NCBI GenBank assembly: GCA_037367355.1
Contig: CM074704.1
Location: 434,001-498,000 of the forward strand
Origin: Neoscytalidium dimidiatum
Taxonomy: Eukaryota > Ascomycota > Dothideomycetes > Botryosphaeriales > Botryosphaeriaceae
Direction of reading: 5' to 3'
DNA length: 64,000 bases
Shown here piece after piece: positions 18,482 through 29,887 of the stretch. The notes beneath the pieces were generated by a model. That model made no database searches. It was not told the DNA's origin and worked only from the letters and a program-made list of their open reading frames with translations. The first letter of the stretch is position 1. Each line of letters starts with the position of its first letter. The translations under genes and the position numbers were made by a program.

Positions 18482-20148
18482 AATGAGCACTTTATAGCAG
18501 GGTCCAGCTAATGTTTGTGTGGTATAGGGTGGATATCCACTAGCGGAATGTCCGGAAGCCTTGTGTATGTGCTGCTCGCAAGTACAGTGTTGAGTTCAGA
18601 AGACGGTGCAAAAGTAAAGTAGGATTCTGGGCATGCTGGATGAGGGGCGGCAGAGGTGCCCCTCTTATAGCTGGCTCGGCTGATACGAAGCTAAAAGTGT
18701 GCTCAAACTTAAATACACGTGCTAAAGTGGCATGATGCCTCGGAGAATACGAATATGGGCTGTTTGCAAATACCAGGAGAGAGAAGGCTCGACCGGGAGT
18801 TAGCACGACGCACGTCGGCATGGGAGTTTGTCAGCTGGACGAGCCAGACCGGCTGGCGGGGGCAGCAATGCAAGGATCCTACCAGGACTAATGCACGCGA
18901 CATTGAAATCCCCACATAGTTGCGTGGACACATCCAAGTTAGGGTATACTCGCGCGGGGAAAGCATCCAAGACACCGTAGTTCACCGCTTACTGCCGGCA
19001 TTCTACCACGGTCAGACCGCAGCAACGAATCTTATTGCTAAATAAGACCTCATAGCACGACGAATCTTGAATCATGTAAGATTGGGTGGAAGCGAACCAT
19101 TCAAAGCCTTTCAACGGCGGAGAAGAGAGGTAATAGCGATAATGATGGCTGCGCAACTGGATTTCGTGAGTTGAAGACCGGATAAACGTCGTTTGGAAGT
19201 CCCGGCAGCACGAGACATGTACTTCATCAATGACAATATCCCGTTCGTAGGGGGCTGTGTGTGCAGAAATCAGAAATGGTGCTGTCAATTGTTGTTTCAT
19301 TGAAAGTAGGTGATATACTTGAATAATAGGAGCATTAAAAGGAACTCTATGAATAAAACCTCCGGGATCGAGAATCTGTAGGTGAAAGCCCAATGGATAA
19401 TGTATCTCTCAAGAGCGCAATAAGGTTATGCTAAACCCCTCACAGACTCTGAATTATATGATGAGTTCTTCGGTAGATACAGCTAGGCTCAATACCAAAC
19501 GAGCCAATACGCCATAGGGATGTGGTTAGAATAATTACTGGAAGCCGCCTATCAGAAGCTTGCCTTTTCAAACATCCTGTCGCTTAACATCCGTCAAATC
19601 GCAATCCCTTGATGTGACGCAAAATATCCTTTCAGACTTCAATGTAAGCAGGTCAGGCTGTCTCGAAAGAAGCTAGCAGCTTGTTAAAATGCGGAACGAC
19701 GGGCAGCAAGCTGGATGATAGTTGCGCACGTCGCAAATGGAGTGCTAGTGCATCTGGAGAATCTGCGCACCACGTTCCCCGACTGCATCTATGACGGCTC
19801 AGCACCGATGGTCGAGATCGGGAGAAAATCTAAAACTAAAAATTAAAAAAAAAAAAAAGACAAATAGAAGGACATAGACTTTGGTGCCCGCGAATAGCGG
19901 ATCCCACATGCTAATCTGGCTAAAGCTAGCGAGGTTATGGGGTGAGCCCCACCAATGTGCCAAATTATGTAATGATGCTTGTCGTCGTTACCGGCTATGC
20001 GTTAGTAAGCTCGGCCTCTGGAAAGAGCGATGGCCGACCTAGGCAATCGTCCATCACCAGATAAAAGGGCAAAAAGATTCCACGAGCAATACCATTATTG
20101 CTCAAACTGTCTTATCCTAAGAAGTCTCGCTCGTGAGTACTTGCATCA
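18482..20148. other. Intergenic between divergent oxidoreductase genes
   Basis: 1.7 kb separates the NmrA-like gene (minus) from the SDR gene (plus). A minus-strand frame at 18989-19393 is open for 134 codons but begins without ATG and has no recognisable domain. An A-rich tract lies near 19845-19860. The region probably includes both promoters. Confidence 0.45.
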
Positions 20149-21055
20149 ATGTCTTCTCAATTGAAACCGTTGTCCGGCAAGGTAGCTATCGGTGTATAAC
20201 CTTCTTCACAATTTTGGACGGCAGGACAAGCTAAGATTAAGCTCAGTGACCGGCTCCAGTCGCGGTATCGGAGCTGCCATCGTGTTGAAGCTTGCTGCTC
20301 ACGGTGCTGATGTTGTTGTTAATTACGTTTCATCTGCCGCCGCGGCCGAAGGTGTAGCAAACAAAGCCCGCGATCTTAATGTTAAAGCCATCTGCGTCAA
20401 AGCCGACGTGAGCAAACGAGAAGAAATCGCCCAGCTCTTTATCCAGACAAAGAAGGAGCTTGGCCATGTCGACATCGTTATGAGCAATTCTGGAATCGAG
20501 CACTTTGGTGACCTGGAGGCCGTCACAGAGGAGGAAATCGACAAAGTGCTTGCTGTGAACGTCAAGGCACAGTTCTTCGTCGCGCAGGAGGCGCACAAAT
20601 ACCTCAGTGACGGCGGGCGCTTGATCTTGATCTCATCTATATCTGCTGTTTGGGTGCGCGTCCCCATTTCATCACTCAAGAGTTCTCTCACTAATTTCTG
20701 CCATTAGGGCGTCCCCCGCCACGCGCTCTATTCCGCTTCAAAAGCGGCTATCACAGGGATGATTAAATGCTTGGCCTTTGACTTTGGCTCACGCAACATT
20801 ACCGTCAATTGTATTGCTCCGGGTGGCGTCAAGTCGGACATGTATGCTGAAGCCGCGAAAGAATACATACCTGGCGGGGAAAAGATGACAATCCAGGAGA
20901 TTGACGAGAAGATTGGGTCCATGAGCCCAATGAAGAGGCCCGGGTTTCCTGATGACATCGCTGGCGTTGTGGCTCTCCTTGCTTCTCCGGAGTCTCAGTG
21001 GCTTACTGGGCAGACATTCCACGTGAATGGAGGTGCTCACATGGCTACTGCTTAA
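20149..21055 (+). CDS. Short-chain dehydrogenase/reductase, naphthol-reductase-like
   Basis: Three exons, 20149-20191, 20247-20653 and 20708-21055, encode 265 residues. TGSSRGIG (residues 16-23) is the classical SDR cofactor loop. NSG marks the structural Asn region, a Ser at about 144/145 (ISSIS) and YSASK (Tyr158, Lys162) form the catalytic set. The overall pattern (VNYVSSAAAAEGVA; VMSNSGIE; VNVKAQFFVAQEA; HALYSASKAA; ITVNCIAPGGVKSDMY; PMKRPGFPDDIAGVVALLASPESQWLTGQ) resembles fungal tri- and tetrahydroxynaphthalene reductases and versicolorin-reductase-type enzymes, which reduce aromatic polyketides with NADPH. Between the catalytic Ser and Tyr it is one residue shorter than melanin reductases as I recall them, exactly at the second intron. 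A general 3-ketoacyl or polyol reductase role is also possible. Confidence 0.85.
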
Positions 21056-22036
21056 GTGCACTTGTGAAGCACTTACTCAATTTTGTAACAATGCAACATT
21101 TGGTCTTTCTCAGTCCCACCCTAACTTAATTCATGCGACGTTGAAAAGTAGTTGGAACGTACTAAAGGCCCAAGCATCTATAAAACATATAAATTCCACC
21201 TCTTACTGTATGTTCCAAGTTGAAATTGCTCATCGAAAATGATTGTTCAGGGCGAAGTCACTCAATACTCAATAGTCTACTTGTCGAACACGGAGTTGTT
21301 CCGCCGAGCTCCTGATGTAGAACCCAACGCACCCGTAGTAGACTCAGCGCTAGAGAGATCAGGAATATCATCTTTAGTTATCTGTAAATCTGTAACACTA
21401 GGCTTAAGTGCCTCACCCCAACCGTGGTTCCATGGTGAAAATCGTCCGCCACAGTCGCACCCCAACCGACAACCAAATCACCACCCTACCCGGCTTTAGT
21501 GCCGAGCTCGCAGCTACTATCGCTCCGCTTCATGAAGAAATTCAACATCAGCGAGCGCGGACCTTTTCTTCAAATCTTCTCCTAGTGTGCGCTTCGCACC
21601 CAAGGTTGCGAAGCAGCGGCGGCGACGAGCGCAGAGCCGCAAAGCACAGCAGGTTCACTGCGAGCGGCAGGTAATTAGGATGTTTCTTGCTTCTGGAGTG
21701 CAGCTTTTGGAGTATGATACTTTATCCATTTCATTCAAAGATCTTTCGACCCTTGTGCGGATTTGATTGGGGCTGGCGGTTAGTGTTACGGCATTCGCAA
21801 CAATTTGGAACAAAAGTGTGAACTCAAGGTAGCTGAGGGACTATCTTGTATTCGAGAATAAGTAAACGGGGCTCAGAAGTTCTTCGTTCGTGAAGCTGAC
21901 TGACTGGGGCAATTTTTTCAAGAGTTCGGGAGGCTGTTGCTCTTTCATGCCACACTGGGATATGCGCAAAATACCTCACATTGCGAGCCGGATTATGTTC
22001 CAGCAGGTCAATGAGTTACTTAGCCGCCGCGTCCTT
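21056..22036. other. Intergenic, no gene recognised
   Basis: This lies downstream of the SDR gene and downstream of PEX6 (convergent). Short frames such as 21408-21674 carry no motif. It probably holds the two 3' untranslated regions and a spacer. Confidence 0.5.
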
Positions 22037-25000
22037 TTACTGATACATATCCTCGTCTCCCTCCGCTCCCTCCCCAAAAGCCGCAGCGCCGTTAGCCTCC
22101 CCGCTACCATCGCCATCGACCACCGCCGATTTTCCCTTTCCTTTGCTAAGAGACCCATTCGTCTTCAGATGGTCCGTCCGTATCACATACTCATCTTCAT
22201 CGTCTTCATCATCTCCGACTTCGCGCTCAGCCTCATTCCCGTCGCTGACGTCCTCCGCATCTTCATCCGCTTCGGCGGCCGCCTTTCCCTTGCCTTTACC
22301 CTTCCCCTTGCCTTTTCCTTTCCCCTTGCCTCCTCCCCCGACGAATCCGTCATCATTTCCATCCAACCTCAAAGCTCCTATCGGCACCTTCTGCCCATTT
22401 TCCACCGCCACAGCTGCCGCCTGCCTAATAGTCATCTGCCCTTGGCCCTGCCCGCCCTGAGCCTTTCCGTCCTTCGCCTGCCCCTCAAAGGTGCGTCTTA
22501 CTCGCTCGTAGTGCCGTAACTCGTCGACGCTCACACTGGGCACTAATTCTCCCTTCGCGCTCAAGAAATCTTCTTCTGTGACCATGACGGCCGTGTCTTC
22601 CTCAGTGGCTAGATGGTCAAAGAAATAAGCTGTCGTGATTGGAGGCTTATTCTGGGCAGCCCGCTCAGCGCTGATGGCACGGACTTTAGCGTCAACAGCA
22701 TTAGCCTGGCGAGTGATTGCTTTGAGCATGGCGTCCGAGCAGAGAGCGTAGAGATCGGCACCGGTGTAGGTGAAAGGAAGCGTGGAAGCGATCTTTGCAA
22801 GGGAGAGAGAAGGATGAAGAGAGAATCTGTGTTCCATTTGTCAGTGATCAATGCAGGGCCGGGAAAACTGGGAGGAGTGGAACTTACTTTCTTGTCAAAG
22901 CTTCTAGAATTGTCTGCTGCTTCTCATGCGTGTCACTGACACCCAGATACAGCATCTTGTCGAACCGACCAGGTCTCAGCAACGCCTGGTCCAGCAGATC
23001 GGGTCTGTTTGTGGCGCCAATCACAAAAACACCGCCACCACCACCATCTCCATCGCTCATGCCGTCCAACTCTGCCAGGAGCTGACTGACGATGCGGTCC
23101 ATGACACCACCACTGTCGCCTTGGTTGCCACGCTTCGGTGCAACACTGTCTAGCTCATCGAAGAAGACGACGCAAGGCCGAGCATCCCTAGCGCGCTGGA
23201 ATACGCGCCGTACATTTGCTTCGGACTCACCAATGTACATGTTCAGCAGTTCAGGGCCCTTCACCGAGAAGAAGTTTAGTGAGAAGGAAGTTGCGATAGC
23301 TTTGGCGAGTAAAGTTTTGCCGGTTCCCGGCGGCCCATAGAAAAGTATACCGCTGCGCTTCTTCATTCCGCGTGCGAAGAGCTCTGGGCGGGATAGCGGG
23401 AGCTGGATGGTCTCCGTTACGGCTTCCTTGACGTTGGTTAAGCCACCGACATCCGACCACTGAACATTGGGAATCTTGGGTGCTCCGATGGCATCGGCAA
23501 AGTTCTTGCGGGCAGCATCGACGGCCGCTGTGAGGTCAGCAGTTGTTAAGCTTGAGGTGGCTGGGCCGCCAGCTAATTGAACGTCTTGGACTGTAAGGTG
23601 GGGTGCCTCTTGAGTTAGAGTCTTGTTCGCTGCTGTGACAAGCTCCTCCAGACGGTTATTCTTGGCTACTAGAGCGCGATCAATGACGTCGACCAAATCA
23701 CCGGCAACAAGCGCTGCCGTCTTGACAGCAATGTTAGACAGATCAACATCAGAAGCAAGACGGATGCCGCGGTCCTCCACTATTCCACGGAGAATTCCTT
23801 CTCTTTCTGCCTCGTCCGGGGCGGCCATCTCAAGTTCGTGAGTAAACAGGCTGCGAATGCCGTCCGGGACCTTGTCCACTTCTGTTGTGGTGGCGATTAG
23901 GACCCTTGAGTCTGCAAGAACTTCCTTCAACGCAGCAATCATACGATCTGCGTTCAGCGCTTCCACGTGTTTGAGAAGCAATGCAGTGTACTGGGCTCCA
24001 CATGTGAGCGCTCTCTCGGCTCGGGCTTTGAGAAATGCTTCTGTCTTGACATCACCTCCGCCAGCACCTCCTTCGGTAAGAATGTCGAACGAATCGATGG
24101 AGAAAGAGTGGAGGCCAAGATCTTCGCAAGCTCTCTCAGCAATAGTAGCTTTGCCGATTTGACGTTGGTTAGAAGTGATGAGCACTGCAAGGGGTGGAAG
24201 CCCAAGATGAATAGCTCGGGGACTTGTGGCAGCAAGCATGAGCTCCCTCAGACGTCGCCGCAAAGGCGAAATGTAGGGGCCGGGGAGATCAGCAAGGCCA
24301 ATCGGCTTAATGTGAGGCGTGCTTTGAGAAACTGGAGTCCTCTTGGCACCTAGGTAGTACTGCCACGAATTGCTCGTCGTTGGAGGGACCTTGCCCTGTT
24401 CACTACCTGCTTGAACCATTTTCGTGTTTGCAGCATCAACGGAGACGGTTCCTCCCCAGATGTCGTCAGAGAACTCGCCATCTTCCCGAGCTTCTGCGGA
24501 CACAGCAGAAGTCACGTTGCCGACCTTGAACCATGCGACGCTCTTCAGTCCTGTGGCGGTATCGTGGCTGGTATCGGTGGGACCGTCGGGTCTAGGTTTG
24601 GAAAGAAGCTCCTCAGATCCAGCCTCGCCTTCCGGAGCCGTTCCCTGGTAGACTGCTCTTCCTAGAGCCTCATCTATAGCAATGCCGATTACATCGCCGC
24701 TCTTCACGATACGACGCTTCTGCTCGAAGTAGTCCTTCAATCCTGCAAATAAACTTGGTTGCAAAGAGCGATCGGTTGAAAGAGGGGTGGAAAGTTTTAG
24801 TAAGGTGACTTCCTTCGCAAGTGGAGGGAGAGAGGATGGGGTGATCTTCGGACGTTGGCCGATTGGCTTAGGGATCCCTAGAGGTTGAGGAATTTGTAAG
24901 GCGGAGATGCGTAGATGCGAAGGGCTGCCGAGGTTTGCCAGAAGCAGGGGCGAAAGATATGCCTGACTGGTCGAAGTGCTTGAGCTTCGCAGAGCGACGC

Positions 25001-26603
25001 TTGACATGCGTTGATGGGCTCTGTTGACAGGATAGCGTGCTGTTTTCCTGACCATACTCTCGGGAAGACCGAAGATCTTGACGGTCCGAAAATCATGCTC
25101 TTCCTCATCTTGATCTCCAAAAGCATTACCTAAGCCCCATGACCCAAGACCATGACCTTGGGGCTCTTCAGCCGCCTCAATACGCACCCAATCACCAGAA
25201 AAACAGCCAACCTTCACCAACGTGTTCGTGTCAACGAAGACGCGTGCTTCCTCATCGTCATCAGATCCGGGTTTAGGATGGACCATCTCATCCGGAATCT
25301 GCTCAAGAAGGCCGACCGCTTTGAACAGTCTTCCCTTTCCTCCACCCCCGCGCCCAGTCGCGGTTGTAAAGCTCGAGTAAACAGATCCGGCACCGGGGCT
25401 CATCATGCCAGTTGTTCGGAAGCCACCAGCTCGCGGAGTTGCCGATGTCCACGCAGAGAGCACGCCGGACGACTGCGGGGGCAACACAGGTGCGCTCAGG
25501 GAGATCATGTCATCCGAGTCGTCAGAGAGATCGCCCGCATCCGTGCCCGACAATTCAGATTCCAAGTTATCTGTGGTCGAAGCCTCGTCTTCTGTCGGTG
25601 GGGATGGCGCATCCGACGAAGTGCGATCCTCTGCGGCCGAGTAGAAAGTCTCGTTGGCTGTGTCATCGTCCTCGGTGGCATTCCCGGCTGGTCGAGGACT
25701 GGGCACGGCAGGTTGGGAGACCTTTGTGGATTTCGAGTTGCGGGAGTGCAGCACTACAATCCTCGTACTTGGCAGCAATAATCCTTGAGCCACAGGTTCA
25801 CAGGACACAACGCGGGCGGGCGGAGGAGGCTGATGTGTGATGGGATGGCTATCTACAGGCAGCGGCAGCACATCACCGGTGTGGACAATGTTGGGAACTT
25901 GTAGAGCCTTCCGAACAGCCTCCCGCCATGCGCGCTCCTGCTGCTGGGTATCAGGCGACTTCATCTGCACGCCGTTCGGACGCAGTTGTTTGACCTGGGC
26001 ACCGAAGCCTCCGCCGAATTTAGCCTTGACATCCTCCAGCTTCCGCAGCGCGTCGGCATCAATGCTCACGAATATGGTATCCAAGCCCAGCGGGACGGCA
26101 TCCAGGATGCGAATCTCAACGGGAGCATCGCGGCGCGGGGGGCGGTTTGGGGCGGCTGCGTGGAGGGCATGGACGAAGGATTGTAGAGACAGCGACTTTG
26201 CCGGAAATTGGAGGGAGGAGTGCGGCAGCGGAGAGGCTTGTAGGTCGGACCTATCCTGAGGGCGGACAGGAAGGATTGTCCACGGGCAGGCTGAGGGCGA
26301 GCTGACAGAGCTAGGAACCCACGGGGTTATGGCTACATGGTAGATGCGGCCGGGGGCAGCGGATTCGAGGTTCTCAGCTGGGAGGAGATGTTCAGTAAGG
26401 CTCAGACACGCAGATGGTCAATTGGGCGTACCGGAGTGGTGATTGGCCGCGGGGAAGAGGTCGTGGAACAGGTCTGCGGAAAGCACGCCGACCTCGCCCT
26501 TGAGACGGTCGTCGGGAAGCAGGCGGGCAGAAATGGCGGGTTTGTCCTGGCGCCTCCTCCTGCGGCGCCGTCTGCGCTGGTTGAAAACGGCGTCGACGGC
26601 CAT
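22037..26603 (-). CDS. PEX6: Peroxisomal AAA-ATPase peroxin-6
   Basis: Three exons, 26432-26603, 22888-26377 and 22037-22826, encode 1483 residues. The N-terminus (a run of nine Arg, then DKPAISARL…LKGEVGVLSADLF) matches filamentous-fungal Pex6. The C-terminal half holds two AAA modules. D1 near residue 790 is degenerate at the ATP loop (TSNQRQIGKAT), as is usual in Pex6. D2 near residue 1070 is complete: GPPGTGKT (Walker A), VVFFDELD (Walker B), and an ATNRPDLLDQALLRPGRFDK region with arginine fingers. With Pex1 it forms the hexameric motor that pulls the PTS1 receptor Pex5 out of the peroxisome membrane. A second-exon stretch of acidic and Ser-rich sequence (about residues 300-380) is likely disordered. 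The C-terminal tail has a long Lys-Gly alternating run and acidic patches, an unusual extension. Confidence 0.95.
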
Positions 26604-27469
26604 GGTGCGAATGCAGGAACGCGCGAAAGGGTCTCGGTCAAGGTCGCGGCGGCAGAGCGAGCTCGGTGTTGGTGGAAGCCCTGGGCGCACGCGCTCGAGC
26701 TGGAGCTGCCGAGGTAAAGGATGCCGCGCGCCGACTCAGGCACACAACAAATACATACTACGCCCTAGAGCAGCCGCGGGGCCTTTGAGCATAAGCAGCT
26801 GTTTCAGTGCCTCAAGGGCGGTGCTAACATACATAGTGCCTGGCGCCCACTCAGCTCTCCAATGCCAAGATCCGCCCCCCAGAACTCCGCGTCTCTGCTG
26901 CCGCTGTTTTCACATGAAAAAGAGCGTCGCAATGCATGCAGGAGCCAAGCCTGCTGGAGCTTTGTCCTATCATGAGTCCTTGAAACCAGCTGCTGACAGA
27001 ATTAGTCACCCGCGGCGTGCACTGAATTATTTCAAACAACCCACAATTCCCTTCACTTGAGTCGTGCGCTGGTACAGACCTTGCCAAAAAAAAAAAAAAA
27101 AGAAAACAAAGCCCGTCCGAAATGGTCAAAGACAGAGATGCTACGACTCTGAAACAGGGAAATCCACAACAGCAGCGTTTCGTCGATTTGCGCCACGGCC
27201 AGAGATCGGCCTCCGCCCACGAACGGCTCTACGTCATCACGCTCGCCCTGCAGCCGTCATGGGCACGCAGGATGCAGCCCGGCCAGCCTCCAACCGCGCA
27301 ATCTGCGCGGAATCGGGCGCCCAGAGGAGCGGGCTTCTCTGCTTCCATGCCCATCCATCTCTCCACTGACCGCTACAGAGTCTCCACCCGTCGCTCATGA
27401 GACGCGCCGCATTGTTTCTTTTCAACCTCCTTGCGCTCACTCTCGACACCACCACCGCGAACGCCCACA
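26604..27469. other. Divergent promoter region PEX6 / steryl-ester hydrolase
   Basis: The two genes are head to head, with 866 bp between start codons. An A-tract of about 15 bases lies near 27086-27101. No other gene is recognised. Minus-strand open frames near 26850-27129 carry no motif. Confidence 0.5.
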
Positions 27470-29887
27470 ATGCCGTCCAAGCCAGCCGTCGCTAAGGAGA
27501 AGGCCAAGGAGAAAATACGCTCCAAAGCTGCCCCCGCCATCGAATTTACCCACCAAGCAGAGCGCCTAGGCCAGTACACTGCCGACCAAGAGAACGCCCA
27601 AACCGGCTCCACCCAGGCCGTCGAGGCCCGCTTCATCACCCCGCAAGATCCCGTAATACAGACTGCGAATGGAGGACGCCTGCCAGCCGTCCCGGTCGAC
27701 GAGGCTGTGAAGCTCAACAAGCTGAAGGATGTGCTGGAGGACCGCGACCCAGCTGAGAGCATGCCAGCCGAGGGCCGCACGCGCGAGGCAAAGGACGGGA
27801 CAATCCATGGCGCAAGGCCGAATCGCGCAAGCCTAGACTCTCACGAGAACCAAAAGGCAGACGCCCCGCTAAGGGAGGCCGTGCCCGTGTCGAAAACCAA
27901 TCCGCTATTTCCACCTCTGCCCGTCTACGGGCCGCCAGGGCTGATGCGAAACTTGCAGTGCTACGCCTTTCGAATCTCTTCGGCAATCCTCTCCTTTGCT
28001 TTCCTTTATGTGATAATGTTGGGCGCATTGTTCACGAGCATCCCCCTCTTCGTCCAGTATCTGTGGCGCATCTGTACCTTCCGCGATCCCAACAAATATA
28101 GGCCGTTCTACGAGGAAGAGTTGAGGAGAAAGGCCGCAAGACGAGCGGCTGAAGACGCATGGAAGAAGCAGAAGTCTCAAGACAGAGCTATTGACAGAAG
28201 AAGTCCAGACAGCGAAAGATCGCCGGGAGAGAATGAGGAGTTCGTCCCAACCGAGGGTGGCCCAGATCCGCTTGTCTGCGATGTGGGATATTACGCGCGC
28301 CGTGTGGGCCTCGACTGCGAGACTTTCAACGTGCAAACTGAAGATGGCTTCATAATAGAGCTATGGCATCTTTACAACCCCCGCGAACACCGTCCTGCTT
28401 CCACGCCGGTGAGAGCACCGCACTCCCCAGACGTTTTCCAGCACAACGGCGAATCCAATGGAACTGCTGACGAATATCCATTCATGGGAAAGAAAAAGTA
28501 TCCAGTACTCATGATGCATGGCCTGTTGCAGTCCTCTGGCGCATTTTGCTCCAATGATGACGACAGCTTAGCGTTCTTCCTGGCCAAATCTGGATATGAC
28601 GTCTGGCTTGGAAACAACAGGTGTGGGTTCACTCCGCGCCACAACTTACTTCAGTACAGCGACCCGCGCATGTGGGCATGGAACATCCGCCAGATGGGGG
28701 TCATGGACCTTCCAGCCCTCGTTTCCCGCGTCCTCTACGAAACGGGCTTCCCCAAGCTCGCCCTCATCGCGCACTCGCAGGGCACTACGGAGACCTTCGT
28801 CGCCCTGGCGAAGGAGCAGCGCCCCGAACTCGGCGACAAGATCAGCGTCTTCTGCGCGCTCGCCCCAGCTGCGTACGCCGGCCCGCTGATCGGCAAGATG
28901 TACTTCAAGTTCATGCGCATCATCAGCCCGGCCATGTTCCGCATCATCTTCGGCATCCACGCCTTCATCCCGTTCATGATGCACATGCACGCCGTCCTGC
29001 CCGGCAAGTTCTACGGCGCCATGGGCTACCGCATCTTCAGCTTCCTCTTCAACTGGACGGACGAGCGGTGGGAGAAGGACCTCCGCAACCGCCTGTTCCA
29101 GTTCGCGCCCGTGTACGTGTCGTCGGAGGCGATGCGGTGGTGGCTGGGCCGCGAGTGCTTCGCGACGCAGAAGTGCATCCTCCAGACGCGGAGGGAGAAG
29201 GAGATGGAGGAGAAGGAGGACCGGGAGGAGGAGCGGGTCGGGCAGGCCGGCGCGGAGCAGCGCATGCGCGAGTACTACGACAAGCAGTCGCGGCGCGTCG
29301 AGCATGCCAGCGAGCGCGCCCAGTCCGCCGATTCTTCCTCCTCCTCGTCGTCGTCGTCCAGCTCCGACGAGCCGGACGGCTCGACCGCGAACGGTGCGGC
29401 GCCGCACGCCCACCGCACCAATGCCCACGGCGACCGTGGCCGCTATGCCTGGTACGATGCTCATGCTCCGCCCATGGCTTTCTGGATTGCAGGCAACGAC
29501 GACTTGGTGGACGGGCGCAGGTTGCTGCGGCGCTTCGAGCGCGGGCGCGAACCGTTCGTGGACCTGGTGCACAGTAAGATTATCGAGGGCTACGAACACC
29601 TCGACGTCATCTGGGCTATGGATGCGCTAGAGAAGGTCGGCAAGGAGGTGCGTGAGGTTATCTGGCGGACCGCTCCGGAGCAGTCTAGGCGGGTATGCAA
29701 GGTGCCGAAGGGGTGCGAAAACGTGAAACCGTATGAGAAGAAACGGGACATCCGGTTCGAGGCGAGGGATGGCGGGCGTGAAGAGCGTGAACAGCAAGCT
29801 CTTGCGCGCCTGGATTCAAGCCCCAAAAACTTGAGGGAGGAAGCGAAGAATGCCGGCGAGGAGGACAGGAGAGTTGCTACTGCATGA
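27470..29887 (+). CDS. Membrane-anchored steryl-ester / triacylglycerol hydrolase (TGL1/YEH-like)
   Basis: An intronless frame of 805 residues from the ATG at 27470 (no ATG exists in the open frame upstream). Residues 1-150 are low-complexity. A hydrophobic segment at about 165-195 (ISSAILSFAFLYVIMLGALF) should anchor the protein in the ER or lipid-droplet membrane. The acid-lipase domain follows (VGLDCETFNVQTEDGFIIELWHL, the partial AB-hydrolase lipase start). The triad is visible: Ser436 in AHSQG, Asp677/678 in GNDDLVDG and His710 in EHLDVIW. YDVWLGNNRG-type sequence (here NNRCGFTPRH) is typical of the Tgl1/Yeh1/Yeh2 group, which hydrolyse sterol esters for sterol homeostasis. A Ser-run and a charged insert (about residues 560-650) interrupt the fold between Ser and Asp. 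Confidence 0.9.
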   Translation: MPSKPAVAKEKAKEKIRSKAAPAIEFTHQAERLGQYTADQENAQTGSTQAVEARFITPQDPVIQTANGGRLPAVPVDEAVKLNKLKDVLEDRDPAESMPAEGRTREAKDGTIHGARPNRASLDSHENQKADAPLREAVPVSKTNPLFPPLPVYGPPGLMRNLQCYAFRISSAILSFAFLYVIMLGALFTSIPLFVQYLWRICTFRDPNKYRPFYEEELRRKAARRAAEDAWKKQKSQDRAIDRRSPDSERSPGENEEFVPTEGGPDPLVCDVGYYARRVGLDCETFNVQTEDGFIIELWHLYNPREHRPASTPVRAPHSPDVFQHNGESNGTADEYPFMGKKKYPVLMMHGLLQSSGAFCSNDDDSLAFFLAKSGYDVWLGNNRCGFTPRHNLLQYSDPRMWAWNIRQMGVMDLPALVSRVLYETGFPKLALIAHSQGTTETFVALAKEQRPELGDKISVFCALAPAAYAGPLIGKMYFKFMRIISPAMFRIIFGIHAFIPFMMHMHAVLPGKFYGAMGYRIFSFLFNWTDERWEKDLRNRLFQFAPVYVSSEAMRWWLGRECFATQKCILQTRREKEMEEKEDREEERVGQAGAEQRMREYYDKQSRRVEHASERAQSADSSSSSSSSSSSDEPDGSTANGAAPHAHRTNAHGDRGRYAWYDAHAPPMAFWIAGNDDLVDGRRLLRRFERGREPFVDLVHSKIIEGYEHLDVIWAMDALEKVGKEVREVIWRTAPEQSRRVCKVPKGCENVKPYEKKRDIRFEARDGGREEREQQALARLDSSPKNLREEAKNAGEEDRRVATA

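Noticed and set aside
18989..19393. 134-codon minus-strand open frame
   Set aside because: It has no ATG at its beginning and no domain. Frames of this length occur by chance in 64 kb. It is worth an RNA check only.
22143..22519. Ser/Pro/Leu-rich plus-strand frames over the PEX6 3' exon
   Set aside because: They are complements of the Lys-Gly and acidic tail of PEX6.
28646..29599. 317-codon frame antisense to the steryl-ester hydrolase
   Set aside because: Low-complexity Leu/His/Val/Glu-rich shadow of a GC-rich gene with no independent signals.
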